Assembly: GCA_963070105.1 (NCBI GenBank)
Contig: OY718808.1
Location: 7,675,398-7,739,397 of the forward strand
Source: Litomosoides sigmodontis
Taxonomy: Eukaryota; Nematoda; Chromadorea; Rhabditida; Onchocercidae
Direction of reading: 5' to 3'
Length of the DNA stretch: 64,000 nucleotides
In this document: positions 29,414 through 43,455 of the stretch, piece after piece
Layout: each line of letters begins with the position of its first letter
How positions within the stretch are numbered: the first letter of the stretch is position 1
Translations under genes and position numbers: made by a program
Notes under the pieces: model-generated
Seen by the model: the letters and a program-made list of their open reading frames with translations, nothing else
Databases searched by the model: none
What the model was told of the DNA's origin: nothing

Positions 29414-29833
29414 TTACAGTACTACTTCTTCAACTGCTGGAGTACGATAAAACCAATGGAAAGCTTTCGTCACTCCTTCCAGGAAAGTGTTACAGTTGCT
29501 CATCCGAGAATATTCTCAAACGCTGGGTTAGAACTGACCATTTCACTCCCAAACCTTTCCTTTCTTTCTTTTTTTTTTTTGAACAGAACATTGTTGCAAA
29601 ATTTTTTTACGATTGCAAAAGAATGAAGTAAAATGGCGCCCACGTACGTGAAGATTTAAATGTAATACCTGCAAGAGAGAGAGAGAGAGAGTTAAGACTA
29701 TGTTTTCATCCTACGAATTTTGATCCTCTTAAGCCACACGATGATTCCAATCACATACACTACCTGAGGCAATTGCCTTATTTTGCAAACGAATCGTGCG
29801 AAAGAATGATGAAGTCACTGCCGGTAGTGTCAT
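29414..29833 (-). CDS. Candidate tiny mitochondrial-targeted protein gene
   Basis: On the minus strand an acceptor-like CCAG precedes an ATG at 29833 that opens 23 codons (MTLPAVTSSFFRTIRLQNKA...) ending on TCAG|GTAGTG at 29764. The peptide is rich in Ser, Thr, Arg and hydrophobic residues and has no acids, as in a mitochondrial presequence. A strong acceptor (CTCTTGCAG) at 29669 starts a continuation in the right phase (GITFKSS), with a donor C|GTACGT at 29648. The last exon is ambiguous: entry after GGTCAG near 29542 gives LTQRLRIFSDEQL and a stop. The alternative frame after GTTTGAG gives a longer end, GVTKAFHWFYRTPAVEEVVL, with stop at 29414. No homolog recognised; total length would be about 44-62 residues. 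Confidence 0.28.
29670..29692. repeat. (GA)n run
   Basis: Pure GA dinucleotides. On the minus strand they form the CT-rich tract immediately before the candidate acceptor at 29669. Confidence 0.9.
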
Positions 29834-31815
29834 GTCACCGAAGTGTTTGCGTCAAACTGGTCATTCATACTCCATCCGTCGTTGGTCGTCAAATTTGTGG
29901 TACCAAACTTTCCTCACTTTAACTGTCAAGCACAAAACGATGATCTGATGATAGCGTTTGAAAATATCATCAAATTTTGCACTAATAACATGTGTTTTGC
30001 AAATTATTTTCACATCTAAAGCTTGAAATTGGTCAGGATTTCTTGATGTTAGCTTGTGCTTACACGCACAAATACGTTGACGGGAATGCGGACTTGATTT
30101 TCGAATCCATAAAGTAACCAATAGATTTTACTTGCGCCATTCAATTTAAGACAATCAAGTAAGCTCAATGAAAGAAGGCCAAGGGGTAATTTTGTAAATC
30201 GAAAGGTAACTATTTGATTTCCGGAAAAATTCACTATTGTCTTACATATGGAGACATTGCAGAGCATCGTCCAACAATTGTTCGTGATTGCTGGAGTCGA
30301 GCTATGTGGATGGATATGGATAAAAGTATATTCAGGCGAATAAGTCAAGAAGGCAGTACAAAAGTTTGCCATAATCACTTGAGAAGTGTTCATTAGTGAG
30401 AGAGCAAGAAAAGACGAGCGAATCGTCAAATTTCGCCTCAAATAGACTACTTCGATCTAAAACATATTCCTCCATTAAAAAAAAAAAAAGCACTCAATTA
30501 TTCTTTTTTTAATATAGAGAAATAGTGCAACTACTAAAATATATATGAGAATTTCATTCATTTCCAGAAATCTTGAAAGTTCAAGTATTTAACAAACATT
30601 AGACATACAACATGCAGTTCTTTTTTTTTTGATCAAAATTTGAACAATACTCTTGTGCGGTTGAAGATGATTGAAAGCATGAAAGGAAAAGCAGCAAAAT
30701 ACAAAGTTAACTTTGTTCCCTTGTATTTCTCCCACTTTAAGTGTCTGCTAATCGGACACGCATCTATGAACTGCAATAGAAAATTCGAAAAGTAAGATTC
30801 GGAGTTAGAAAAATAAATTCCCTGAAATGGAAATTTTTACAGTTGACTAGCTAGTACGATAGCATAATTTTCATTTTGATATCACATTTATCAGCTATTC
30901 TGATCATCTCATTTGAAATTTTCACAAAGTTATTGTTCGGAAAAAAGTATTTTGTCCATGAGAGAAAATTGAACTGTTGCAATCTTAATAAGTTGATTTC
31001 TGGAATTGTGTTGCAGTAATATGAAAATAATTGATAATATCAGTTTTGCATTTGTTGAAATATCACTTCCGAGTGATTACAACAGTTTAGAATTTTGAAA
31101 GAGTTATTTTTAGATTCCATTAATGGACACCAAAGTGGAACATACGCAGGGTATCCTGTACGCTTGCAACGGATACCTTTGTAATGGTGGCACTGCGAAA
31201 TTTCACGTTTTTGTCATGTTTGATGTTACTGTCATCCTCATCTTGTCTTCCCATTTATTGTGATGTGTACGAATGAACGTTAAATAATATTTTTTACTTC
31301 TCTAATTTATTCCGTTTTTTCTCGTAAGAAAAAATTTGCATCGAATTTTCGCTGAAAAAAATTACGGAAGTATCTTGGTGATATAGTTACTTTTGTGTTA
31401 TCGGTGATAATTTCAAAAAATTTTCCCATTTATTTGATAATAGTTGTGAACTCTGCAGCTAATAATTAATTTAATAAATTTGACCTTATGAGTGCGTTGT
31501 ATTTGGAAAAAAGACTAAGTGGAAATTAAAAAAAAAAACATTTGAAGAGAAAGAGTATAAAAAAAGTGAAAGGAAGTGAAGTTTTTGGTTTTCAGCAATA
31601 ATTGTTTGACCATTGATAATAAGGAAAAAACGAAGTAGAATGGAATTTAGGAAGAATATCTTCCTATTTTCGCTATTTTGCTGAAAAATCCTTTCATAGC
31701 AATTTTGAAATTGAAATTAATTGGATTTAAAGGTCGATGATTTTTGCTGCGCTAATTATTTTCATACTTCTTCTGAAATATCAAATGATAAATGAATCCA
31801 ACATCCTTTGCTTAC
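29834..31815. other. No gene recognised
   Basis: A 130-codon minus-strand open frame (30441-30049) has no domain. A short segment inside it in another frame (about 30299-30243, LDSSNHEQLLDDALQCLH) has both an acceptor- and a donor-like edge, but nothing joins to it. The remainder is AT-rich DNA with A and T homopolymers. Confidence 0.4.
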
Positions 31816-32118
31816 TTTATTCAAATTTCAATTTTATTAACAGTCCAAATTTATTAGCAGTGGAACACTTCTCAAAATGTTTGCCCAATTACAAACATTC
31901 AACAGTAGTATGAATTAAAAATAGAAAACCAGTGGTACTTCAAAAATACATTTTACTTATATAAACTGAAAATGCTTGACGTACAGTACTCATCGCTAAA
32001 GCTACTGCACTCAGCGCTTAGAAATGAAGCATTCCTTACTTGAATTTTTGTGCGATTAAATTTCGAATTAAATTCTCAACTATAACAATCTATTAAATTC
32101 ACGTTCGAAATAATCGAT

Positions 32119-34596
32119 TTACTCATATGGTACATTTTTTGATAATGTGAATCGTTGTTCATGGAATTGACCTTTATCTTGATCCTCGGAATCATAATCA
32201 TACACAGGAGCCTTGACCGCTGGGCGTCGTCGTTCTTGCTTATTTCTTCCTCTTCTATTTCCATTATTAAATGGTCTAGGAAAGGCGAAGTGAATGGGAC
32301 TAGCTGATAGCTGATTTTTCATACCAAATGGAAAAGCTGGTTGTATTGGCAAGCTAGATAACCACTCCTCAAAAGTTGGGATTTGTCCTGGGATTTGTCC
32401 AGGAGGAAAAATCGGTGCATTAATTAGCCTTTGCTTTTCCGCACTATCATCGTGCGATTGCTCCTTCTCTTGAATGATTTTCGAACTATCATCATTATCA
32501 TCATAATCACTATCATCATCATTATTATCATTATCATTACTCATCTCATCATAAGCATCTTTGCTTCCACTTGCTTCTTCACTACTAGCCTTCATCTCAG
32601 CTAACTTGTCTTGTTGTCGCCACCGATCAATTTCATCATTCTGATCGCTCTGAAGTGATTTTACATTTTGTAATGATTTCTGATTCTCATCATTACCACG
32701 TAAGTTTGTAAAATCTTGGTCAGAATTCACTTTCTCACTTGTCTTATATTTTTGCTCGTCGGAAAATTCATCTGGATTTTCAGGATTTGGATTATAGTAA
32801 TTTTGATCTGTTTTATCGCTATCTTCATCTTCATCGTCAAAATCGTCAAATTCAGAAGATTGAACGTTCAACATTTTCGTTCGCGGCAGAGTAATTGAAT
32901 TGGACTTTGAATTCTGCGAATTTGCTAAAGTGGTAGCATAAATATCTGATTGTGGTTTGATATCCTGCATTGCTCTTTCACGTTCATTCGATTCTGAAAT
33001 CTCCTTGATTGCAGCAATTGCGGATCGGTTCTGATCGATATTGTTTCGTTGATCTAATTTGGTCTTTTGCATTATTGCTGGCAGTGGTTTTATGGAAGAT
33101 AACTCTGTTTCTACAGTAGCTTGAGCGTCAGTGTAATTCACTTGAAGTTGCTTGAAATGAGGAATTTCTTGTTCAGCTTTTCCCATTCCATCTTGCAATT
33201 GAGGCATTTCTAGGGATGAGGTCGAATTCCGTGCCCTTTCCTCATTGTAACCTTTCATCAATAGATTCGTGTTTTGTAGACCTGTAGGCTGAAGTTTTTT
33301 TAAAGCGCTTCTGTTATTTACTGATGATGTCATTCCAGCATTATCAGCCGCTACGGTTAGCTGAAGTGCCGAGATCGATTCATCATCTAATCGATCTTGA
33401 GAATCTAATTTTGCCGTTGATCCGTTGCTAGCAAGATCGATAGAAGTAATAGCATCAGAACCTGATTCATCTTCCTCCTTCTCTGTTTCCGGTCCATTTT
33501 CCACAATTGGCCATAAGAAGTCATTGAGGTTGACCGTTTCGGCGATTTTAGCAGTACGGTCTATGCTGGTGCGCTCTTGCTTTTTGAAAAAACTGCTTTC
33601 CCTTCGAGTAAAATTTCTGTGGAGGACTGATTCATCTCTCCGTGGCTCTTCATTCGTTCCATTTTTCAACACATAGACTTCAGAAGGCACCGAATCCATT
33701 TCATTACTCTTTTCATTAATATCGTAATTCTTCGTCATATTCATATCGTAACCGGGACGATGTTTTAAATAGATATCCGGAGATGTCTTCGAATCTGGTG
33801 AATCCGATCTTCTGTCATCCTTCTGACTATGATTGTTTAAGTATGCTGTTGGTATATAACCTGCTATCAGTTGCATGTTGTAACCAACGAGCTTAGCGCC
33901 AGGTGGTATTTTCCAGCTTCTCCCTTGTGTATTCTTCGATGATAACTTTTCAAAAGGTAATTCTGAAATTTCGTCATTTCTTCGTTTACTACTGTGATAA
34001 TTATTCCACTGCTTTTGCCGATGAACTAATTTTGGATTCACAAACGCTCGGTCAATATCGGATCGACGTTCCAGTAAACCGTAAACCGGTGGGGGCAATG
34101 AATCCTCAGTCTGATACGGTGTTAGAGGACTGAACTGCGGTTCTGCACCAATCTCAGCACCTGAAAATAATTAAATGTGGCAGAGAAGATGTATAAAACA
34201 TCAGTCTCACTTTAACTACAAGTTTCATCAATCTCCTTAATCGATAAGCTCAATAAATTAAAAGCTATCAAATGTGGCATTTAAAATGATAGTAACTTTA
34301 CGCCAAGCCAGTAAAGTTTAGTTATTTTTTCACAGTTCGAATTCAATTACTTTTTTTTCATTGATAAAGCAGGATGTTAAGGTAATGAATACACAGCTTT
34401 TATTATCTAACAAGTTTTTGCTGTGTTTTGTTTCAAACATAAAATCAAATGGATGCAATGAATCTCATAAATGGTAAATTTGAAATATTTGAAAATGAAC
34501 TAACTGAAAATATATTCGATGAGAGTACCAATGAAGATGAATGTACAGTAAGTTGGCAGCATGCACTTTTTTTATGCACGAGGAATGATGATATTG
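32119..34596 (-). CDS. Unrecognised acidic, probably disordered protein in one giant exon
   Basis: A single minus-strand exon, 34160-32119, is open for 679 codons after a TTTTCAG acceptor. It is by far the longest exon in the window. A first exon is proposed at 34562-34529: it follows a CTTCTCAG acceptor by 34 bases, reads MLPTYCTFIFI and joins in phase (G|GT), giving about 691 aa. Composition is highly polar. An N-terminal ordered-looking part contains PPPVYGLLERR and KIPPGAKLVGYN. A long Ser/Asp/Glu/Asn region follows, with an Asp/Asn run near residue 560 (NDNDNNDDDSDYDDND). The end is Pro/Phe-rich and basic (FPPGQIPGQIPTFEEWL, RRGRNKQERRRP) and closes VYDYDSEDQ...NVPYE. The hydrophobic start is short for a signal peptide. 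No known domain; function not assigned. Confidence 0.75.
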
Positions 34597-34599
34597 CTG

Positions 34600-35927
34600 A
34601 GAAGATATTTTAATTTTCAATAAGAAATACACACCACTAGATGTTGAGCGCTCTTGTTGGAATGAGGACAACTGCGCAAGGTAGAAGATTGAATATGAAA
34701 CAATACTGGACGATTTGCTTTCTGATAAAATAGGGCGCATTATTGAGGGGAAATGGGAGGGCAGGGGAGTTATTTTTCATGAGGAAGCTGAAAAATTTCC
34801 TCCTTTCAATTCATCGCTATTATTTCCGATCGTCCAACAGGATCAACTGCATGAAATTATTTATTATTTAATTATACAATCAATTATTACTTCACAGACG
34901 TTGAATGGGTGAGGAGGAACGATGGCAGGGAGGGAGATAGATGAAAAGAAAATAAATGCAAATGCATTCCTCTTCGCTTCATCAAAATTTTTTCCATCCT
35001 TATTACTTACTTGCACATTTTATTTTTATTTATCTATTTATTCCTTTGTTTGTTTGTTTACTTGTTTATTTATTATTATGGTCATTGTTTTTTCGTCGGT
35101 TAAAATTAGCATATGTTATGAATGATGAAGTGAAGTGGCAGGAGAAGCATTTCTGACGATAGCTATTGCTATTGTAAAATGCAATGTTGTACTTGATGAG
35201 TTCATATTGAGAAGCCTGTTAAAAGTGTCCTTTTTAGGCTTCAAGTACCACAACCATTGTTTTCGGGATAGTGCGGAGAAGAGAGAGTGCTGCAGGATGG
35301 GAGGAATAGAGAATGGAAGAAGTCGCAGGAAATAGTGAAGGGGAAGTGCGACCGACGATGTAGCAAGTATCGAATTTTTTATTTTCAATTTGGATTTTAG
35401 CGAGATTTCGATCTTTTGAAGTCTGCTAGACGAATGTGTGGTTTTGAATACACGCGCGTGTCAAGTAGTTGCAATTAGCTTCTCCTTCCGTCATCTATTG
35501 CATTGGTTCCGTTTAACGTCAAATAGAGTTCGAAAGACGTCGGATTGCTCAAAAAAGTTTGATTATTCATTTAGTTTACATTTGTAGCTAGTAGTTTTCA
35601 TGTGCATTAAATAGACCTTCATTCTTCACGTGTTACAGCAGAGAAATAGCAAGCGAAACGAACTTGCTTAGTCAACGTAACGCAAGCAACTGTAAATTAT
35701 CTAGGCATTTGAAAATTAATTTCTATTTGAAGTTATTTACGTATAAAATTTGCCAGAGGCCGAGTTAACACTCTTCTTTCTAATTCTGAACATTATGCAG
35801 GATGAAGTACGCATATCGAAAAATTGATGTAAAGAAAATTCAACAGTTATAATTTACTTCAGGAATTTTTGAGCAACAAGCAAGCTAATAATTCTTCGCT
35901 TAAAACTTGAGAAAATAATCATTTCGA
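34600..35927. other. Divergent intergenic region
   Basis: Lies between the start of the acidic-protein gene (-) and the first reticulon exon (+), so it should hold both promoters. Several short open frames of no distinct character; TTTG/TTTA-rich near 35040-35090. Confidence 0.5.
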
Positions 35928-38900
35928 ATGGACGCTAATTCCAAGTTTCATCCGGAGTATCGGTCGTCTACAGCATCAACGTCTATGAACGTAAGAGCTA
36001 ATTTCAGCACATTTCTATTCATTTAAAATCTTTTTACTACTTCAAATATATCGGGTCTCTGTAAATGTCAGACGAACAAATTTGCTCTTGGAAAAAGTGA
36101 GGGAATACATTACTCGAGAGGAAATGGCTAATGTTTTTTTGTTCCGAATGTCCCTTTTTAATAAGTCCTTGCTGACGCTTTTTTAGTGAATCGTATCGGG
36201 AAAAACAGGTGTGATGAACCTTTTTGTTACAATAACGTGTTTGTTATGTCGAGCGTGTTAATGATTCAGTGCATTCATCCTTTACGACAGTTACTACGAA
36301 AAAATTCTATTCAAAGTGAATGACTGAAAAGCAGCTTTCTTGTTCTACCACTCCTACTAATATTAAGATTGGAAACGTTATAGGAAACGGAGTTGGATTT
36401 CGAGCCTGTCGTCAGTGGTCTATCAGATGCTGCGGCTATAACGACCGGACAATTAATAACACAAACAGTCGGTGGCGAAAACGTGTATGATGTAATTACT
36501 GCTAGTTCTTCAGATTCCTCTGACGGAAGCAGCAATGAGTTCGTGAAAGTGGAACATAGCGATGCACAGCAGAGGTTATCCCTTTCAACTATAGAGTTAG
36601 CAGATGTTTGGCTTGAAAGCAAGAAAGATATAAAATTGATAGTTTTAAATTCATTTATATTAAAAAAAAAATTTCCGGATTATTTTTGCAGTGACCTTTT
36701 TGATTTTCTTTTCTCTTGAATTATTAAGAATGGCGATAAAACTCGTTTAAGCGCCGGCACAGGTTTCGCAACCTTAAACAAATAATGAATGAGAACGATT
36801 TCCATGCTATTTTCACTTTTTTTTTTAAAAAAATCATATCCTTTCCTTGCGAAGAGTCAGCCAAGATATTTAAATCGTACTTGTAATACTTCGATGTTTC
36901 TAAGGTGATACCTACACTAACTGCAGCTATCCGAGACCTGTCCTGGACTATTTCCATTAACACACATTTTCGTACGAGCCCTGTGATCGTTCTTTTTTAT
37001 AATAATGCTGGCTCTTTGCAAAATTTGTTTTGCTTGGCGCAAATTGTTGTATTATTAATCCATTAGATTTTGAGAGTTTTTTAATTTTTCCTCGAGACAT
37101 TTTCGCAGTTTCTTGTTTTTCGCAATTTCATGCTTTTACATCTTTCAGTGGTGGATCAATCGGTGACTCAGTGTCATTCAAAATATCACAAGTGCATAGC
37201 GATGGCGATGATAAGATGAACAGAACAGATGGGATATTTCCTATTGTGAGTTATTAGTTAATGCTTATACACTTCTTGAAACAACCTATTTTTAGCATCT
37301 ATAGTTTAAAGTAAATGAAGGTTTCCTAATTTTTGTATTTTTAACTTAATTCTTTTGCTTGTCAAGCTTTTATATAGCGTTTGGGTTTTACTATTTGTTG
37401 ACGAAAGTCAGAATAAAGCTCTGAATATGTTGGTACTTTCCCATTATGATGTCCACATATCATGCGGGAGTCTTTGAACACTGCTTATGAAGGGATTCAA
37501 GATAGCAGAATTGTGCAAGAGAAATTTATAGGGTCAAAAATTGACTTTTCTTTGTAGACTAGACAGTTGCATAGAGTTTTGGGTCTTGCGTTTATGTCAA
37601 ATGCATGCGACTGGGGAGGATTGTTGTGAGGAACGATTATTTTGAGGCAACTGAACTAATTTAACGATAGCATGAGTATCGATATTACCAATCTTATTTT
37701 TATTTGCGCTTTAATAAAATGATTGTATTAGGTCACTTTTACAGCTCGCCATCACATTCAGATTTTTACGTCTCCTATTCTGCTTTTCCAAATGCTTGTC
37801 AACGGGTAGCGGTAGAGAGAAAGGCCTGATTTTTTTCCTACACTTTTACTTTGACATGTGTCAAAAATTGAAGAAAGTAATTGAAGTACGTCAAGAAGTT
37901 TGTGGTAGTTGAAGGTCATTAAATTATGTTCATATCAGGTAGTCTTGATCACCGTCATAAACAACCTATACGCAAGATTGCTTGTGTTGCCTGATAGGTG
38001 ATGTATTAGTTTTTGATCTTAATTCTATAAATCCTAAAAATGCAAGCCGATCATCGGCATCGGAAGTTCCCATAGAACAGAAATGTTGCGCAGTTCGTCG
38101 TTTCATTTCATATCTGTTATTCCAGTAGGGGTGCAGGAAGAGGAATGGTTTTTCATGCGGTGTGCAGTGTCACTGACGGAAAAATGCCCTCGACAAATTC
38201 AATAGAATAATTTTTATGCTCCTTTTTTTTTGCTGAACTAGGAGAATGCTTGGTGGTGCGGTTGCATCGAATGGATGGAAGCATTCCTCATGCTGCTCCT
38301 TCTCTTCCTCTGCAGTGCTGGCTGCCACAAAGTGCGGCATTTGTATCAATATGTTGAGGTAAGGGGACGGCGGGTATTTCCTGCTGCTCGATGGAAACCA
38401 GTTCAACTTTTGCTGTTCTTTGTGGAATGGAACTGAATTACTCTCCTCTTTCTCCCTCCTACTCCTCATTTCCATCAGCAGAGAATTATTTCGTGAAGTT
38501 TTATATGATGATGACACTGAAGCATCGTCATGTTGTGTTATGTAGTATGATGGTGCATCGATTGGCTCGTGGTATTCCCCCTTTTCTTTCAAATTTTTTA
38601 GTGACTGATTTACCTGTTCTCTCTCTTTCTCTCTCTATCCCATTTTTATTCTCTTTTCACTCATCATTTTAGCATGCAATCGTTGTTTTTAAAAATTTTC
38701 ATTTAATTCTACGGTTGTAAACATTTGAAACTAGCTATTATTATTGACATTAGTATTATTCGTGCACGTCTGCGCTTGTGCATTTCTTAAGAACATCGGT
38801 GGCATTCCATTGTAATGAGGGGGCAGAAGCAGAGGAGACTGGATGCATAAGCTGTTAGTCATCGATTTCGCACAGCCGGACGAAATGCACGATAAGTTTT

Positions 38901-41900
38901 AAACGTACAAAGAAGTGGCGCTGTTCTAAATTTGCTCTTAGTAATAGTCTATCAGAAGAAATAACAAGCAAAGGTGAGCAGAGGATCTCTTCATCCTGCA
39001 CGGTCACTGTAATTTTTGGACAAGTATTGTTAAGGGTACTTTATGCACTTAATTGCAAATTACCTGTGACATATTTCGGTTTGTGACCCAGAAATTACGA
39101 AATTTGATTTGTAAGCTGAAATACAGTATGCTAATAAGACGTCATTCTGTGAGCTGAAGAGTGCTACGCTATTAATAATGCTATTCAAGGAAAACATAAT
39201 GGAACACGAAGGAGAAGCGCTTGACAACACGATACATCTCTTTCGTGACAAGCTGAAAGAAACAGCTGGACACGCAGGAGAGGTAGCACATGAAGCAGTA
39301 GAGAGGGCGAAACATACTGCATCAGATGTGCTGCCCGAAATAGTTCGTGATGTCTCGAATGCATCACAAAAAACTCGCGGTGTCGGTGCAGATGTGTTAC
39401 ATTCGTTGGATGAAAGCGCGAGTAGTGCGATGCATAGTTTCAAAGGAGAATTTGATGATGCCGTTCACGGCATTTTGGATGCCACTCATCATGCTACCGA
39501 TGTTTTCAAAAACACCTTGCAGGAAGCAAATCCTCCTGGTGACGCCTTTAAAGGTCAGCAATTAAAAGTTAACTTGCGCTGTACACGCGGTTAGGCAAAC
39601 CTTTCGTGCTGAACCAGCCGCACTGGAAATTTAAGATGTGTCATTTTAGGATGAATATTTAAGATTTGTGCTAGTCACCTTATTATCTGTACTAATTACT
39701 TTCCAGACCAAATCGTCGGCATTCATCACGCGGCTCGTTTAGAAAAAACTTCAGCTTATATTTGCAGGTGCAGCAGCTCAAGTTCATTCTGCTGAAGGTG
39801 GCTTGGTAGATTTAAAGCAGGAAATAAAGAACACTGATTTGTATGCCAGGACCGAAGCAAATGATGCAACAAAACCCGCAAATGAAGACTTAATTCGACT
39901 TAGCGACGAGATTAACAATGCGTCAGAGCGTGATGCAAGGCACGGTGCGGTGTTCAAGCAGCCGTTAGATGGTGCCCATCAAGATGTACGTTATCCATCA
40001 CAGCAGTGGGGTTTGGATTGGAGACAGCATGCAAACGAAGGAGCGAGAATCGATGCACTTCGTTCCGGTTTTGATGTGAAAGCAGATCATCCTACGGGTG
40101 AGTAACGCTCAAATTTGGGTTCTTATTTTTATTGCTGAACATTTATTTTTATGTTTTTTTATAAAGTGAACAGTAAACCTCACAGCGGAAGATGTAAGAC
40201 CTAAGCTTTTGTGCAATGTGCAAAGGAGCAAAGCGAGACTTAGTGGGGAAAAAGGAGAATATAAAAGAATGAGAAAAGGCATAGCACTATGTTTGTATGT
40301 TTCTCTATCTGATTATTGAGGGCTTTTGAAGCACAATGCAAACTAAACAAGTCAGCACTTTAATTAAGTGTTTTAGATGATGGCAGTGCAGAAGAAAGTA
40401 TGCTTGAGAGGAAAGGACCACTGACTATACCACGCCAGGTTAGCCTTCTTTTTTTTATTTAATAGCTACTTAATTGTAGACATTCTGAAAGGCATGTTGA
40501 AGTAAGTATTCAGCAAAGGAGCTGATTGATAAAACCCGTAGTGCTATGTGAAATCCGTATTGTTGCTTAAAAATATATTCTACCGCACTTCAATTTAATT
40601 AAGTGTATTTTGTTTCAAATACAGTATCTCATTTTTTGAATTGTCATATTTTTAGAAAATTAATAAATTCCAATTTATAATCGTTTCAGAGCCCCGATGA
40701 TATAATACAGCTCGACCGCAGCTTTGACTGGTCAAAACAAAGGTAAGCTCTGCATGAATATTTTCTGAAGAGAATGAGGAAAATAACTGTGATAATAAAG
40801 GATGAAACGATAGCTTTAAAAAGGCATCAAAACTGAAAAAAAAAAGTAAACTGTGTGAGTCTTTATCAGACCACTTTCAGCGGTTTTGAAGTGTCGCCGC
40901 GTCCGCCGACACCTCCAAAAGAGCTCGATGATGAGGATGTGAAACCTACCACTATTGATTTAGGACAAACAGGTAGATTATGTGAGTTTCTCATTCTTTC
41001 GTTTTTCACTTTTTAATTTACTTTTGATCAGTTCTATTACTATAACCATATAATAACACAATCTGTATGAAAGGTCCTGCAATACAATTTGCAAGAGTTT
41101 GGCCTCTTCATTTTACTGTTTTTGACGTTTGTGTTTGTCGTCGGAGAGGATAATTTGGAGTTATTTGAGTCCAAATTTAATTGGTAAAGAACAAATACGA
41201 ACATAACTTGATGAATGAAAGGGGGTTAATACTCAATGCACTGTGGTTTAGCATCCCAATAAGATATTGGAAATTTTGTGAGTACTTCTATGAATAGGAC
41301 AGATAGTGGAAATTCTGTTTCCACAACAACTTCTATGAATAGGACATCCTACACAGCAGTCGTTAATAGCTGAAATATTTACGGTTAATGATGCAAAATA
41401 TGGTTGATTTCTTGAATTTAATGCCGTCAGCAAAGAGGTTTGTGGAAGATAAGTTTGATTCTTTCTTAGTAAGTTCTTTCATGGAACAGCAAAACAAATA
41501 AGTTTTTCAGTCGTCAGCGGTGAACATCCAAGTTCCATATTGAAAAACAGTACACAAGGTGTTAAATTTAATTTCAAGGATATGGATGCGAGATGTAAGT
41601 TGTCAATGTTACATCGGATTACTCTTTGCAATTAGTTTTGTTAGTTGTCGGGTAAGCATACTGAATGTGAAGTATTATATTGCCTTTAAGTAGACCAAGT
41701 ATAAAGCAAAGTTATAAAAATCTACTCTAATCAATATATGGTACTGTTTGATAAACACCCCATCTATCATCCTGTTTTTCATTCTTTATGATGTTCGCAA
41801 CGTTTCCTAGCATTTTGGGAGCCAGCGTTTAAGAGATGAAGGCCACATCACTTCTTACTTTACGTAGTACTGGAGTTACTGCCTAAGGCAACTTGCGTGA

Positions 41901-43356
41901 ATAATGCATTCAATCATTATTAATTAGAAATTGGGGTGATTGGAAGTGTGATGATATAAAAATCTACATATTCGGCATACTACTTAATGCTTGTGCTGAT
42001 GTTGATTCGGCTGCATGATTACGTTGCTGGAATCTTCATTAGACACTGTTGGTAAGGTGTCACTAAAGCGAAGGGTTGTCAGAAAAAGGTGATGAAGAAT
42101 GTGATTTGTTTGTCAATTTCTCTTCTGCGCTGCTACTTCTGCATTTATAAACAAACACATTATCAGATGGTAGTTTTAAAAGGAAACTGGGAATGGTATT
42201 TTTGAAATTTTGCTAAAATTAACGAAATGAGGCTGTAGGTGCTGATTCAAAAGGTTTATTCTTTGAAATGTCATTTTTGTTTTTCGTTTTTTTTATCCTA
42301 CCATTTTGAATTTCCAAATAATAAGCAATAATTAGTAACCAACAAATCAGTTCAGCTTCAATTCGCCACATTTTGTTAAAAATCGTTCCAGTATAGCTGA
42401 AGAGCACTAGATCGGTTAGTTTATTAAGTTTATATAGATGAAGTAGTCTTTCTTACAGCATAGTTTTGAAAAGAGCGGTAAATTTTTTCGTTCACTGTTT
42501 TTTCGTTTTGTCAAATCCTCCTGGCATTGCTGTGAAGAAATTATTCATAGGCACAGTGCATGCAGCACTTGTGAAACGATGAGAAAACAGCTGTAATACA
42601 TTAGCAATGTCTGTTCCAAAACACATTGAACAGTGCAGATTAGCAGGTGAGGAAAGCATTAGCAATTGCGTTTTTTGACCGATAATATAGTCTTTTTCAA
42701 ATTCAGTATCGTCGGCATAGGATGAGGGAGGGGGGGGGGTGGGTGTGGAGAAGTTTGTGATCAGTGATTAGAAAAGAAACTTTTGCACAAAAGCTCTGCT
42801 TTCGCATTTCGTCAAACACTGTGCGTGATGATGAGAGTGTTGTGAGGGAGTGAATTTCAAATGGCACTCACTGATACTCGGCCTTTCACAGATTATTTCC
42901 ATTCTCAGCGATTGAAATAGCAAGCTGTCTTGCAAGAGAGAACGCGGCTTCTGCCTTTACCATTGGTACGAACGGAAGAAAACGGGCGGTGATGGTTTTG
43001 TTGAACTGTTGCACTTACGCGTTAATGTCAACAAAGTGTGCATGCACATGTGCCCTTCTCGTTTCTTTCCAGATATCTCACTACCATTTCAAATAGTTTT
43101 CGCCTTCCCCATTACACCTCATATTCATGCAGCGATGGGTTGGCTGCTTATGTCCGAGTGCTTCTCTCTGAAGTCCGATAGGGTCAGTGGCCTCTGCGTC
43201 CATAACATTGCCTCCTGGGCCAAGTATGCATCACTTTGTTTACACTACTTCATCCTTCCTCGTGCAACTGCCGAGAGGGAAGACGGTGACGGTGACGATG
43301 AGTCATGAGGAAGGAGTATGCTTGTATATCTGGCAAAAAGTGAGAGAGAGGGAGAT

Positions 43357-43455
<99 letters not shown>

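Noticed and set aside
30049..30441. 130-codon minus-strand frame
   Set aside because: No domain or composition typical of a gene; an internal splice-flanked segment lies in a different frame and joins to nothing.
38170..38592. 140-codon minus-strand frame inside a reticulon intron
   Set aside because: It reads through low-complexity DNA on the strand opposite the gene, with no splice signals or recognisable sequence.
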